A DNA stretch of 5,444 bases from JBECKX01 sp964468475 (GCA_964468475.1 CAYXUL010000109.1:1-5444); one strand, 5' to 3'; shown: positions 1-5,388, counted from the first letter of the stretch. Program-made: numbers and translations. The notes: generated by a model from the sequence alone, not told the origin.

Positions 1-1935
1 CGGCACGGCCTGGCGCTGCATGTTCGAGCCCATCAGGGCGCGGTTGGCATCGTCGTGCTCGAGGAATGGGATCAGGGACGCAGCAACACTTACCAACTGG
101 CGCGGGCTGACATCCATGTATTCAATGCGATCGGCTTCGACCTGTGGATAGTCAGAACGAAAACGGCAGGTCAGAATCTCGTTGGAGAATTTTCCTTCCT
201 TCGTCAGCGGCTCGTTGGCCTGCGCGATATAGTATTGGTCCTCTTCATCAGCGCTGAGGTAGACGATAGTGTCGGTCACTTTGCCTTTGTCTACCTTGCG
301 ATAAGGAGTTTCCAGAAATCCGAGGTGATTGATTCGCGCATAGGTCGCCAGCGATGCAATTAGTCCGATATTGGGGCCTTCCGGAGTCTCAATCGGACAC
401 ATGCGGCCATAATGGGTATGGTGTACGTCACGCACCTCAAAGCCGGCGCGCTCACGAGTCAAACCGCCCGGGCCAAGTGCGGAGAGACGGCGTTTGTGTG
501 TCAATTCCGCCAACGGGTTGGTCTGATCCATAAACTGCGACAGCTGCGAAGAGCCAAAGAACGTGTCGACCACAGATGAAACCGTGCGGGCATTGATTAA
601 CTCATGCGGCGACATCTTGTCATTGTCCTTCAGCGAAAGTCGTTCGCGAATCGTGCGCGCCACTCTTGAGAGACCCACTGAAAAGAGATTCTCCAGCAAC
701 TCGCCGACAGTGCGGGAACGGCGGTTACCGAGATGATCGATGTCATCAATCGAGCCTTCGCCATTGCGGAGACGGATGAGGTAGCCGATGATTTTGATAA
801 AGTCGTTGGCTTCAAGCGCATTCTGATCGAGCGGCGTATCGAGTTTTAACCGCTGGTTGAGCATATAGCGGCCAACTTCACCGAGATCGCAACGCTTGGA
901 ATCGAAAAACATCCGCTCCATCACGGTGGCGGCGACTTCCGGAGTGAGAGCCTCGCCGGGGCGTACCATGGCGTGGATCTTTGCGAGAGCCTCTTCAGTA
1001 GATTTGGTGGTGTCTTTCTTGAAAGTGTTGCCGATGATGCGAGCGTCTTTTGTGGCATCTGCCTTGAGGACTTCAATCTCCTTGATTTTCGCGGCAACAA
1101 GTTTTTCCACCAGGTCTTCGGTCAACTCCTCCGACGGGCCAACCAGGACTTCACCTGTTTCTTCATCGGCGTAGGCGTCGGCGGTAAGCCGTCCTACTGC
1201 TTTGGCGGCGTTCTTGCCGGTTAAAGACTGTTTTTCGAACTCATAGTAGAGGCGCAGCAAGTCGTGGTCAGTCGAGTAGCCCAGAGCTCTCAGGAAGGTT
1301 GTAATCGGTAGTTTTTTGCGGCCATCGGAGCTGACGTACATGATATCGTTGATATCCAGCGTGAGCTCCACCCAGCTTCCCCGGTAGGGTATTATGCGAG
1401 CCGAGAATAACCGCTTTCCGTTGGGATGTATATCATCATCGAAGAAAACACCGGGCGAGCGATGCAACTGGCTGACGATGACTCGCTCGGAACCATTAAT
1501 GATAAAGGTCCCCTGTTCCGTAATCAGCGGGAACTCACCGAGGAAGACGTCATTTTCTATTACATCTTTGACATTCTTGTTTTCGCGCCCGAGGTTTTCT
1601 TCCCCTTCAATTTGTTCATAAGAGACTAAACGAAGTGTCGCTTTCAGCGGCACGGCAAAAGTCATGTTGCGGTCCTGACATTCTTCCACCGTATATCGCG
1701 GCATGCCCAGCGTGTACTTGACAAACTCCACCGCGTAATTCTCACGAATATCGGTGACGGGAAAAATGTCGTTGAAGACACGCTGCAAGCCGACACTTTT
1801 GCGGCTTTCGGGTGGCGTGTCTTTTTGCAGAAACTCCGCAAAGGCATCCAGCTGGATGGCCAGCAGGTTCGGCATCTCCGCTTCAAAGCTTAATTTGGCG
1901 TAGGAACGCCGGTCGAGAGTCTTTACCTTGGCCAA
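1..1935 (-). CDS. rpoB: RNA polymerase beta subunit, N-terminal 645 codons (3' end outside window)
   Basis: Beta subunit of DNA-dependent RNA polymerase, forming one side of the catalytic cleft. The reading frame is open from a TTG at 1935-1933 to the window edge, so the C-terminal half is missing. Visible landmarks are INGSERVIVSQLHRSPGVFF near residues 146-165, ARIIPYRGSW, DDIDHLGNRR, the rifampicin region starting GSSQLSQFMDQ at residue 461 (nt 475-555), GPGGLTRERAGFEVRD, and CPIETPEGPNIGL near 513-525. The last visible segment is NMQRQAVP. TTG is chosen because AAGGAG lies 9 nt upstream and the protein then begins MAKVKTLDRRSYAK, as RpoB proteins usually do; there is no in-frame ATG or GTG between the upstream stop near 2017 and this TTG. 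Residue 461 matches E. coli 507, so this protein is about 46 residues shorter before that point. The loss falls in the lobe insertion around residues 235-285. The gene is the distal member of the ribosomal protein operon. Confidence 0.97.
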   Translation of the reverse strand, partial: MAKVKTLDRRSYAKLSFEAEMPNLLAIQLDAFAEFLQKDTPPESRKSVGLQRVFNDIFPVTDIRENYAVEFVKYTLGMPRYTVEECQDRNMTFAVPLKATLRLVSYEQIEGEENLGRENKNVKDVIENDVFLGEFPLITEQGTFIINGSERVIVSQLHRSPGVFFDDDIHPNGKRLFSARIIPYRGSWVELTLDINDIMYVSSDGRKKLPITTFLRALGYSTDHDLLRLYYEFEKQSLTGKNAAKAVGRLTADAYADEETGEVLVGPSEELTEDLVEKLVAAKIKEIEVLKADATKDARIIGNTFKKDTTKSTEEALAKIHAMVRPGEALTPEVAATVMERMFFDSKRCDLGEVGRYMLNQRLKLDTPLDQNALEANDFIKIIGYLIRLRNGEGSIDDIDHLGNRRSRTVGELLENLFSVGLSRVARTIRERLSLKDNDKMSPHELINARTVSSVVDTFFGSSQLSQFMDQTNPLAELTHKRRLSALGPGGLTRERAGFEVRDVHHTHYGRMCPIETPEGPNIGLIASLATYARINHLGFLETPYRKVDKGKVTDTIVYLSADEEDQYYIAQANEPLTKEGKFSNEILTCRFRSDYPQVEADRIEYMDVSPRQLVSVAASLIPFLEHDDANRALMGSNMQRQAVP

Positions 1936-1944
1936 GAAATCACT

Positions 1945-1950
1945 CTCCTT
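1945..1950 (-). promoter_or_regulatory. Ribosome binding site of rpoB
   Basis: AAGGAG on the minus strand, 9 nt before TTG at 1935-1933. It is the strongest Shine-Dalgarno match near the beginning of the RpoB frame and decides in favour of the TTG start. A GTG also lies within the spacer, but it is out of frame. Confidence 0.8.
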
Positions 1951-1984
1951 TACACAGAGACTTTGACAGACAGAATATGGTAAA

Positions 1985-2003
1985 CAGGGCAAAATCCGCC
2001 CTG
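1985..2003 (-). other. 6-bp hairpin upstream of rpoB
   Basis: Perfect inverted repeat CAGGGC / GCCCTG with a 7-nt loop, followed on the minus strand by TTTA. It lies about 50 nt before the rpoB start. The stem is short and the T-run has only three bases, so it is at most a weak pause or attenuation site; chance is also possible. Confidence 0.35.
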
Positions 2004-2054
2004 AATCGTATATGTTTCAACTAGAGCTGCAAGGATCAAAATTTGGTTCTTACC

Positions 2055-2095
2055 CCAGCGCACTGTAAAGATAGAAAAACATCTCAAGTGGCTGG
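2055..2095 (-). promoter_or_regulatory. Imperfect long hairpin in the rplL-rpoB gap, possible mRNA processing site
   Basis: On the minus strand CCAGC then CACT pairs with AGTG then GCTGG, with one bulged C. After a small internal loop (T opposite TAC), GAGAT pairs with ATCTT (one G-U) around an 8-nt loop. Together this makes about 14 base pairs in a 41-nt element, extendable by two G-U pairs at the base. Escherichia coli has an RNase III-cleaved imperfect duplex in the same intergenic position; the parallel is inferred from position and shape only. Confidence 0.4.
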
Positions 2096-2097
2096 AA

Positions 2098-2127
2098 GTT
2101 CCCAAAAACTTACGTTCCAAAAACTTA
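2098..2127 (-). repeat. Tandem T-rich direct repeat, two copies
   Basis: On the minus strand TAAGTTTTTGG-AAC is followed one base later by TAAGTTTTTGGGAAC (plus-strand copies at 2098-2112 and 2114-2127). The copies differ by one G, and the repeat period is about 16 nt. They lie just after the strong hairpin at 2136-2169. They may add T-rich tracts that help polymerase pause or release, or may simply be a local duplication. Confidence 0.6.
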
Positions 2128-2135
2128 AGATGCGA

Positions 2136-2169
2136 AAGGCTCGACTGATTTGCGAGGCAGTCGAGCCTT
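2136..2169 (-). terminator. Strong 12-bp hairpin after rplL, probable attenuator before rpoB
   Basis: A perfect 12-bp inverted repeat (AAGGCTCGACTG / CAGTCGAGCCTT) with a 10-nt loop begins 19 nt after the rplL stop. On the minus strand it is followed by TTTCGCATCTT and then TTTTT about 12 nt away. The stem is strong but the U-tract is interrupted, which fits partial termination, 3'-end protection or processing better than a full terminator, since rpoB needs read-through unless it has its own promoter. On the plus strand no T-run follows. It sits where E. coli has its rplL-rpoB attenuator. Confidence 0.65.
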
Positions 2170-2188
2170 ACAAATGCAAATGTACAAT

Positions 2189-2566
2189 TTACTTGATATC
2201 GACCTGACCGCCGACTTCTTCGATCTTCTCTCTGATCTGCTCGGCTTCGTCCTTCGGAATGCCTTCCTTTACCGGATTCGGCGAGGTATCCACAAGCTCC
2301 TTTGCTTCCTTCAGACCCAGGCCGGTGATCTCACGAACAACCTTGATTACCTGAATCTTCTTGTCACCGGTAGCAGTGAGGATAACATCAAACTCGGTTT
2401 GCTCCTCGGCAGCCTCGGCTGCAGCGGCCGGCATGGCACCGGCTGCCATCATCGGCATAGCAGCGCTTACTCCAAACTTATCCTGCAAAGCCGAGGAGAG
2501 ATCGGAGAGCTCCATTACGGTCAATCCGGCGATCTCATCAACCAGCTTTTCAACTTTCTCAGACAC
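2189..2566 (-). CDS. rplL: 50S ribosomal protein L7/L12
   Basis: Stalk protein that recruits and activates the GTPase factors EF-Tu, EF-G, IF2 and RF3 on the large subunit. The 125-residue product has the usual three parts: an N-terminal dimerisation and L10-binding domain (about 1-34), an alanine- and methionine-rich flexible hinge (about 35-56), and the C-terminal factor-binding domain (about 57-125). The latter contains the conserved KIQVIKVVREITGLGLKEAKELVD stretch in two adjoining halves near residues 70-93, and ends VDIK. The start is GTG at 2566-2564, because AAGGAG lies 8 nt upstream at 2575-2580 and the protein then begins MSEKVEKLV. A TTG seven codons further upstream would place the ribosome binding site inside the gene. 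It follows rplJ after a long 124-nt gap and precedes the structured gap before rpoB. Confidence 0.98.
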   Translation of the reverse strand: MSEKVEKLVDEIAGLTVMELSDLSSALQDKFGVSAAMPMMAAGAMPAAAAEAAEEQTEFDVILTATGDKKIQVIKVVREITGLGLKEAKELVDTSPNPVKEGIPKDEAEQIREKIEEVGGQVDIK

Positions 2567-2574
2567 GGTACAAT

Positions 2575-2580
2575 CTCCTT
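2575..2580 (-). promoter_or_regulatory. Ribosome binding site of rplL
   Basis: AAGGAG on the minus strand, 8 nt before GTG at 2566. It rules out the longer reading from TTG at 2587. A strong site is expected, since L12 is made in several copies per ribosome from the same message as single-copy L10. Confidence 0.85.
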
Positions 2581-2636
2581 CTTCCAAACCTACGAACCAG
2601 ACCGGGCGAGGTAACCGCGAGTGCGTAAACGGCTTA

Positions 2637-2672
2637 GCGCCTTTAGAGCATCATTGGCGCCGCCCAACCGGC
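2637..2672 (-). other. Two mutually exclusive GC hairpins in the rplJ-rplL gap
   Basis: On the minus strand GCCG(6-nt loop)CGGC, plus-strand 2659-2672, overlaps the 5' arm of GCGCC(14-nt loop)GGCGC, plus-strand 2637-2660, which can gain a G-U pair. Only one can form at a time. Both stems are short (4-6 bp) and no T-run follows. They lie in a 124-nt gap that has no reading frame of its own. A role in processing or in setting L12 output is possible but unproven. Confidence 0.3.
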
Positions 2673-2690
2673 TGACATATATAATAGTGA

Positions 2691-3215
2691 TTAACTCTCT
2701 GCTTTTTCCTTCATCGCTTCCACGGTGCCGACCAGCTCTCGGATCACGTTGTCAAACGTGGTAACCAATTCGCGCATAGGCGCCATCAGCAATCCTACGA
2801 TCTGCGCCTGAAGTTCTTCCTTCGTCGGCAGGGCGGCAATCTGTTTGGCATCCGCACCGGCATAAATCTTTCCCTCGACCATGACAGCCCTGACCTCCGG
2901 GCGGTCGCGATTGTTATCTTTGGCGAAGTCGAAGAGAAGCTTGGCCATGGCGCCGGGATCATCGGTCCCGAAGGCAATAGCGGTCGGGCCGATCAGGTGT
3001 TTCTCCAGTCCCTCGATACCGGCTTCGCGGGCAGCTATCCGCAGAAGCGTGTTTTTCGCCACCAGGTAGCCAATGTTCTTTGCACGTAAACCGGAGCGCA
3101 GATTAGTCACCGCTTCAACGGTCAGCCCCTGGTAGTTAGTCACAGCCAGACTGGGAGCTGACTTGAATTTCTCGATCAGCTCGTCGACTTGCTGGGCTTT
3201 CTCTGGACGTGGCAT
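2691..3215 (-). CDS. rplJ: 50S ribosomal protein L10
   Basis: Base of the ribosomal stalk: the N-terminal domain binds 23S rRNA beside L11, and the C-terminal helix carries L12 dimers. The 174-residue product begins MPRPEKAQQVDELIEKFKSA and shows the conserved NYQGLTV (27-33), VAKNTLLRIA (52-61) and LIGPTAIAF (74-82) segments. A long amphipathic C-terminal helix (about 133-172) follows LPTKEEL. That tail is about 9 residues longer than in E. coli L10 (165 residues), suggesting room for a third L12 dimer. The start is ATG at 3215, with GAGGGAG 9 nt upstream. It lies 52 nt after rplA. That gap holds only a small CAGTA-GAG-TACTG hairpin (3243-3255), so the classic L10 autoregulatory leader would have to extend into rplA or be absent. 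Confidence 0.98.
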   Translation of the reverse strand: MPRPEKAQQVDELIEKFKSAPSLAVTNYQGLTVEAVTNLRSGLRAKNIGYLVAKNTLLRIAAREAGIEGLEKHLIGPTAIAFGTDDPGAMAKLLFDFAKDNNRDRPEVRAVMVEGKIYAGADAKQIAALPTKEELQAQIVGLLMAPMRELVTTFDNVIRELVGTVEAMKEKAES

Positions 3216-3267
3216 CTATTATTACTCCCTCTAAGTTACTCTCAGTACTCTACTGCGGACGATGCAG

Positions 3268-3972
3268 CTATTTCCTCAGCTTTGCGACCAGGTCTGTAGT
3301 GCTGAGTTGCAGCCCGGGACCCATGCTGGAACAAATTGAAGCGTTCTTCAGATAGGTTCCTTTGGCTGATGCGGGCCGTGCCTTCATGATGGCGTCCATG
3401 AACACCAGCACGTTTTGCTGCAAGCCATCTTCCGAAAATGACACCTTACCTACGGGGACATTGATGTTTCCGGTCTTGTCCACGCGGTACTCAATCTTTC
3501 CGGCTTTGAATTCTTTGACGGCTTTGGCGACATCCTGGGTCACCGTGCCCGCCTTCGGGTTGGGCATCAAACCCTTGGGGCCCAGGATCTTTCCCAACGG
3601 ACCAAGCTTCGGCATCATATCCGGGGTGGCAATAATCATGTCCACGTCGGTCCAGCCGCCCTTAATCTTCTCAATATATTCATCGTTTCCCGCGAAATCA
3701 GCCCCGGCCGCTTTGGCCTCTTCCAGTCTTTCATCCTTGGCAAGCACCAGGACCTTGATCGACTTGCCGGTTCCATTAGGCAGCGCGACAGTGCCACGAA
3801 TCATCTGGTCGGCGTGTTTGGGATCGACTCCGAGTCTGACTGCTACTTCAACGGTCTCATCGAATTTCGCGTAAGCGCTCTCTTTAACGAGCTTAACTGC
3901 TTCGTCGAGAGTCAGATCCTTCAGATCTTTCAGTTTATCTGTAGCAGCTCTGTATTTCTTTCCGTGCCTCAT
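3268..3972 (-). CDS. rplA: 50S ribosomal protein L1
   Basis: L1-stalk protein that binds 23S rRNA and helps release deacylated tRNA from the E site; in many bacteria it also represses its own message. At 234 residues it has the same length as the E. coli protein. The family signature lies at about 119-139 (MMPKLGPLGKILGPKGLMPNP, given in part: LGPLGKILGPKGLMP). Other conserved parts are ALPNGTGK (63-70), the FKAGKIEYRVDKTGNI region (about 155-170) and SSMGPG (215-220) near the C-terminus. The start ATG at 3972 overlaps the rplK stop as ATGA, and GGAGAGG sits 5 nt upstream inside the end of rplK. That arrangement favours translational coupling. The stop is TAG at 3270-3268. Confidence 0.98.
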   Translation of the reverse strand: MRHGKKYRAATDKLKDLKDLTLDEAVKLVKESAYAKFDETVEVAVRLGVDPKHADQMIRGTVALPNGTGKSIKVLVLAKDERLEEAKAAGADFAGNDEYIEKIKGGWTDVDMIIATPDMMPKLGPLGKILGPKGLMPNPKAGTVTQDVAKAVKEFKAGKIEYRVDKTGNINVPVGKVSFSEDGLQQNVLVFMDAIMKARPASAKGTYLKNASICSSMGPGLQLSTTDLVAKLRK

Positions 3973-4400
3973 AGCAACCTCTCCACTTCGATGCCCATGC
4001 TGCGCGCGGTGCCGGCGATCATACTCATTGCAGCTTCGACGCTGGCGGCGTTGAGATCTTTCATCTTGATCTCAGCGATTTCCTTCAATTGCGCCTGCGT
4101 GACCGTTGCGACCTTCTCACGGTTGGGTTCACCAGATGCCTTCTGAATCTTGACGGCTTTCTTGAGCAACACAGCGGCCGGCGGGGTCTTGGTAATGAAA
4201 GTAAAGCTTTTGTCAGCGTAAACCGTAATCACTACCGGAATAATCAGGCCGCCCTCGTCTGCCGTGCGGGCATTAAACGCCTTGCAGAACTCCATGATGT
4301 TCACACCCTTCTGTCCCAGTGCGGGACCCACAGGCGGCGCCGGTGTTGCATTGCCGGCAGGAATCTGCAGTTTAATGAATCCAGATATCTTCTTCGCCAC
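3969..4400 (-). CDS. rplK: 50S ribosomal protein L11
   Basis: Binds the GTPase-associated region of 23S rRNA at the stalk base and, in many bacteria, is needed for RelA-type stringent signalling; thiopeptide antibiotics such as thiostrepton bind between it and the rRNA. The 143-residue product has an N-terminal domain (about 1-72) with proline-rich PAPPVGPALGQKGVNIMEF (20-38), which contains the thiopeptide-contacting prolines P22, P23 and P26. The C-terminal rRNA-binding domain (about 76-143) contains KDLNAASVEAAMSMIAGTA (114-132). The start is GTG at 4400-4398, giving MAKKISGFIKLQ, with AGGAG 9 nt upstream (4410-4414). It follows nusG after 16 nt and overlaps rplA by 4 nt. All family hallmarks are intact; nothing looks resistant or degraded. 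Confidence 0.98.
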   Translation of the reverse strand: MAKKISGFIKLQIPAGNATPAPPVGPALGQKGVNIMEFCKAFNARTADEGGLIIPVVITVYADKSFTFITKTPPAAVLLKKAVKIQKASGEPNREKVATVTQAQLKEIAEIKMKDLNAASVEAAMSMIAGTARSMGIEVERLL

Positions 4401-4416
4401 TCTATTACTCTCCTAA

Positions 4417-4947
4417 TTATACCGATTCGATCTGGAGAAAATCCAATTCAACCGGGGTTGGGCGCCCAAAGATGGACACCATAACTTTTACTTTCTTGCG
4501 TTCCATGTTGATTTCCGAGATGAAACCGGCAAAGTCAGAAAAAGGCCCATCTATGACTTTCACCTGATCGCCGGTGCGCCAGGGAACTTCGTCGATTTCA
4601 ACTTCACGCTCTGAATCCATCTTGCCGACCATGCGCTCGACCTCGTCTTCACGCAGCGGCGTCGGTTTACCGGCAGCCCCGACAAAATTGGTGATTCCGG
4701 GAGTCTTGACTATGCGTTGCTCAAGACCTTTGTCCAGATCTACCTGGATCAGGAGGTAGGAGGGCAGGAACTTGCGCGTCGAGGTTGAGCGCTTGCCCAT
4801 CTTCATCTCCGTGACTTCTTCAGTCGGGATCAGGATCTGACCGAATCGATCCTCGAGGCCATCAACTTCGATCATCTTTTCCAGGTGACGCTTTGCCTTC
4901 TGCTCCTGACCGGAGTAGGTATGTACAGCGTACCATTTCTTCGACAT
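4417..4947 (-). CDS. nusG: Transcription termination/antitermination factor NusG
   Basis: Spt5-family elongation factor that binds the RNA polymerase clamp and links it to Rho, or to ribosomal protein S10 of a trailing ribosome. The 176-residue reading begins MSKKWYAVHTYSGQEQKAK. It has the NGN domain (about 3-108, including RKFLPSYLLIQVDL at 58-71) and a C-terminal KOW domain (about 124-176) with DGPFSDFAG and VSIFGRPTPVELDF. No long insertion separates the two domains. The start is not certain. ATG at 4947 matches the family N-terminus but has a weak ribosome site. A GTG at 4968, immediately after the secE stop, would add seven residues (MESAQAK). I prefer the ATG on homology. Close packing suggests translational coupling with secE. 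Confidence 0.96.
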   Translation of the reverse strand: MSKKWYAVHTYSGQEQKAKRHLEKMIEVDGLEDRFGQILIPTEEVTEMKMGKRSTSTRKFLPSYLLIQVDLDKGLEQRIVKTPGITNFVGAAGKPTPLREDEVERMVGKMDSEREVEIDEVPWRTGDQVKVIDGPFSDFAGFISEINMERKKVKVMVSIFGRPTPVELDFLQIESV

Positions 4948-4968
4948 TTTAGCCTGTGCGCTTTCCAC

Positions 4969-5160
4969 TTAGCTTAACAACCACTTTACCAATTGACTCA
5001 AGAGCGTATCAACGCCGAAAATGAACGCCGAGATTAGAAGGCTGGTCACAATAGTTACGATAGTTGAGCCACGAACCTCGTCCTTAGTGGGCCAGGTGAC
5101 TTTGTCCAACTCCTGACGGGTTTCCTTGAGGTAGGTGATTACCTTTTCCTTAACGCCCAT
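4969..5160 (-). CDS. secE: Preprotein translocase subunit SecE
   Basis: Small membrane subunit that clamps SecY in the SecYEG protein-export channel of the inner membrane. The 63-residue product is the short single-span type found in most bacteria, unlike the three-span E. coli form. A cytosolic amphipathic helix (about 3-19) leads into the conserved ELDKVTWPTKDEV hinge (17-29). One hydrophobic transmembrane segment (about 33-52) and a short C-terminal amphipathic tail follow. The start is ATG at 5160; the ribosome site is weak, with only GCGAG about 14 nt upstream. The gene lies 65 nt after tRNA-Trp and abuts nusG, an order conserved across many phyla. No rpmG gene lies between it and tuf. 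Confidence 0.96.
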   Translation of the reverse strand: MGVKEKVITYLKETRQELDKVTWPTKDEVRGSTIVTIVTSLLISAFIFGVDTLLSQLVKWLLS

Positions 5161-5225
5161 TGTCGATCAAATCTCGCTTTACTTCGTTTCTATTACGACT
5201 TAAATACGTTTCAACTTAGTTTAAG

Positions 5226-5299
5226 CAGGCCAGGAGGGATTCGAACCCCCAACATCCGGTTTTGGAGACCGGCGCTCTACCAATTCGAGCTACTGGCCT
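5226..5299 (-). tRNA. trnW: tRNA-Trp (anticodon CCA)
   Basis: The 74-nt cloverleaf folds fully. The acceptor stem is AGGCCAG/CTGGCCT (7 bp), the D arm GCTC/GAGC, and the anticodon stem CCGGT/ACCGG around loop CTCCAAA, with anticodon CCA at 5265-5263. The T arm is GGGGG-TTCGAAT-CCCTC with one G-U pair. The discriminator base is G, as is usual for bacterial tRNA-Trp. The 3' CCA is not encoded (the sequence after the discriminator reads CTT), so a CCA-adding enzyme must supply it. Its position between tuf and secE on the same strand implies that it is cut out of the operon transcript. Confidence 0.97.
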
Positions 5300-5337
5300 A
5301 CGAATCTGCTCACTGGTTTCTCTGCGGCTCTATCCTC

Positions 5338-5366
5338 AAGCTGTCGCACAACGGCCGACACAGCTT
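5338..5366 (-). other. Bulged 9-bp hairpin between tuf and tRNA-Trp
   Basis: On the minus strand AAGCTG-(TG)-TCG pairs with CGACAGCTT around a 9-nt loop, 22 nt after the tuf stop. No T-run follows (the next bases are GAGGATAG), so it is not a normal intrinsic terminator. It may protect the tuf mRNA end or guide endonuclease cleavage that separates tuf mRNA from the tRNA precursor. The rest of the 89-nt spacer shows nothing else. Confidence 0.45.
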
Positions 5367-5388
5367 TCTGTTAAGCTTATACTCACAG

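Noticed and set aside
55..363. Plus-strand reading frame of 102 codons opposite rpoB
   Set aside because: The minus strand encodes uninterrupted conserved RpoB here; the plus frame shows no recognisable domain or convincing ribosome site.
2005..2032. Possible minus-strand rpoB promoter (TTGCAG, 16 nt, TACGAT)
   Set aside because: Only 3 of 6 and 4 of 6 consensus matches, no better than expected by chance in a 253-nt gap.
2567..2587. Seven-codon N-terminal extension of L7/L12 from a TTG
   Set aside because: The extension contains the AAGGAG ribosome site for the GTG at 2566, and L7/L12 proteins begin close to MSEKVEKLV.
2150..2614. Plus-strand reading frame of 154 codons
   Set aside because: It is the antisense of rplL and its flanks; the composition follows from rplL codons and no homology is recognisable.
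3362..3874. Plus-strand reading frame of 170 codons
   Set aside because: It lies wholly antisense to rplA, which is certain from family motifs; its serine-rich translation is typical of a shadow frame.
4416..4421. Perfect TATAAT on the minus strand at the end of nusG, looking like a rplK promoter
   Set aside because: Transcription would begin inside the rplK ribosome binding site, leaving no leader, and no good -35 lies 16-18 nt upstream (the nearest is TTGGAT at 19 nt).
5199..5225. CTTAAA/TTTAAG inverted repeat and TTGAAA...TAATAG promoter-like bases between tRNA-Trp and secE
   Set aside because: The 6-bp AT-rich stem with a 15-nt loop is weak, and the promoter-like boxes are only 13 nt apart.
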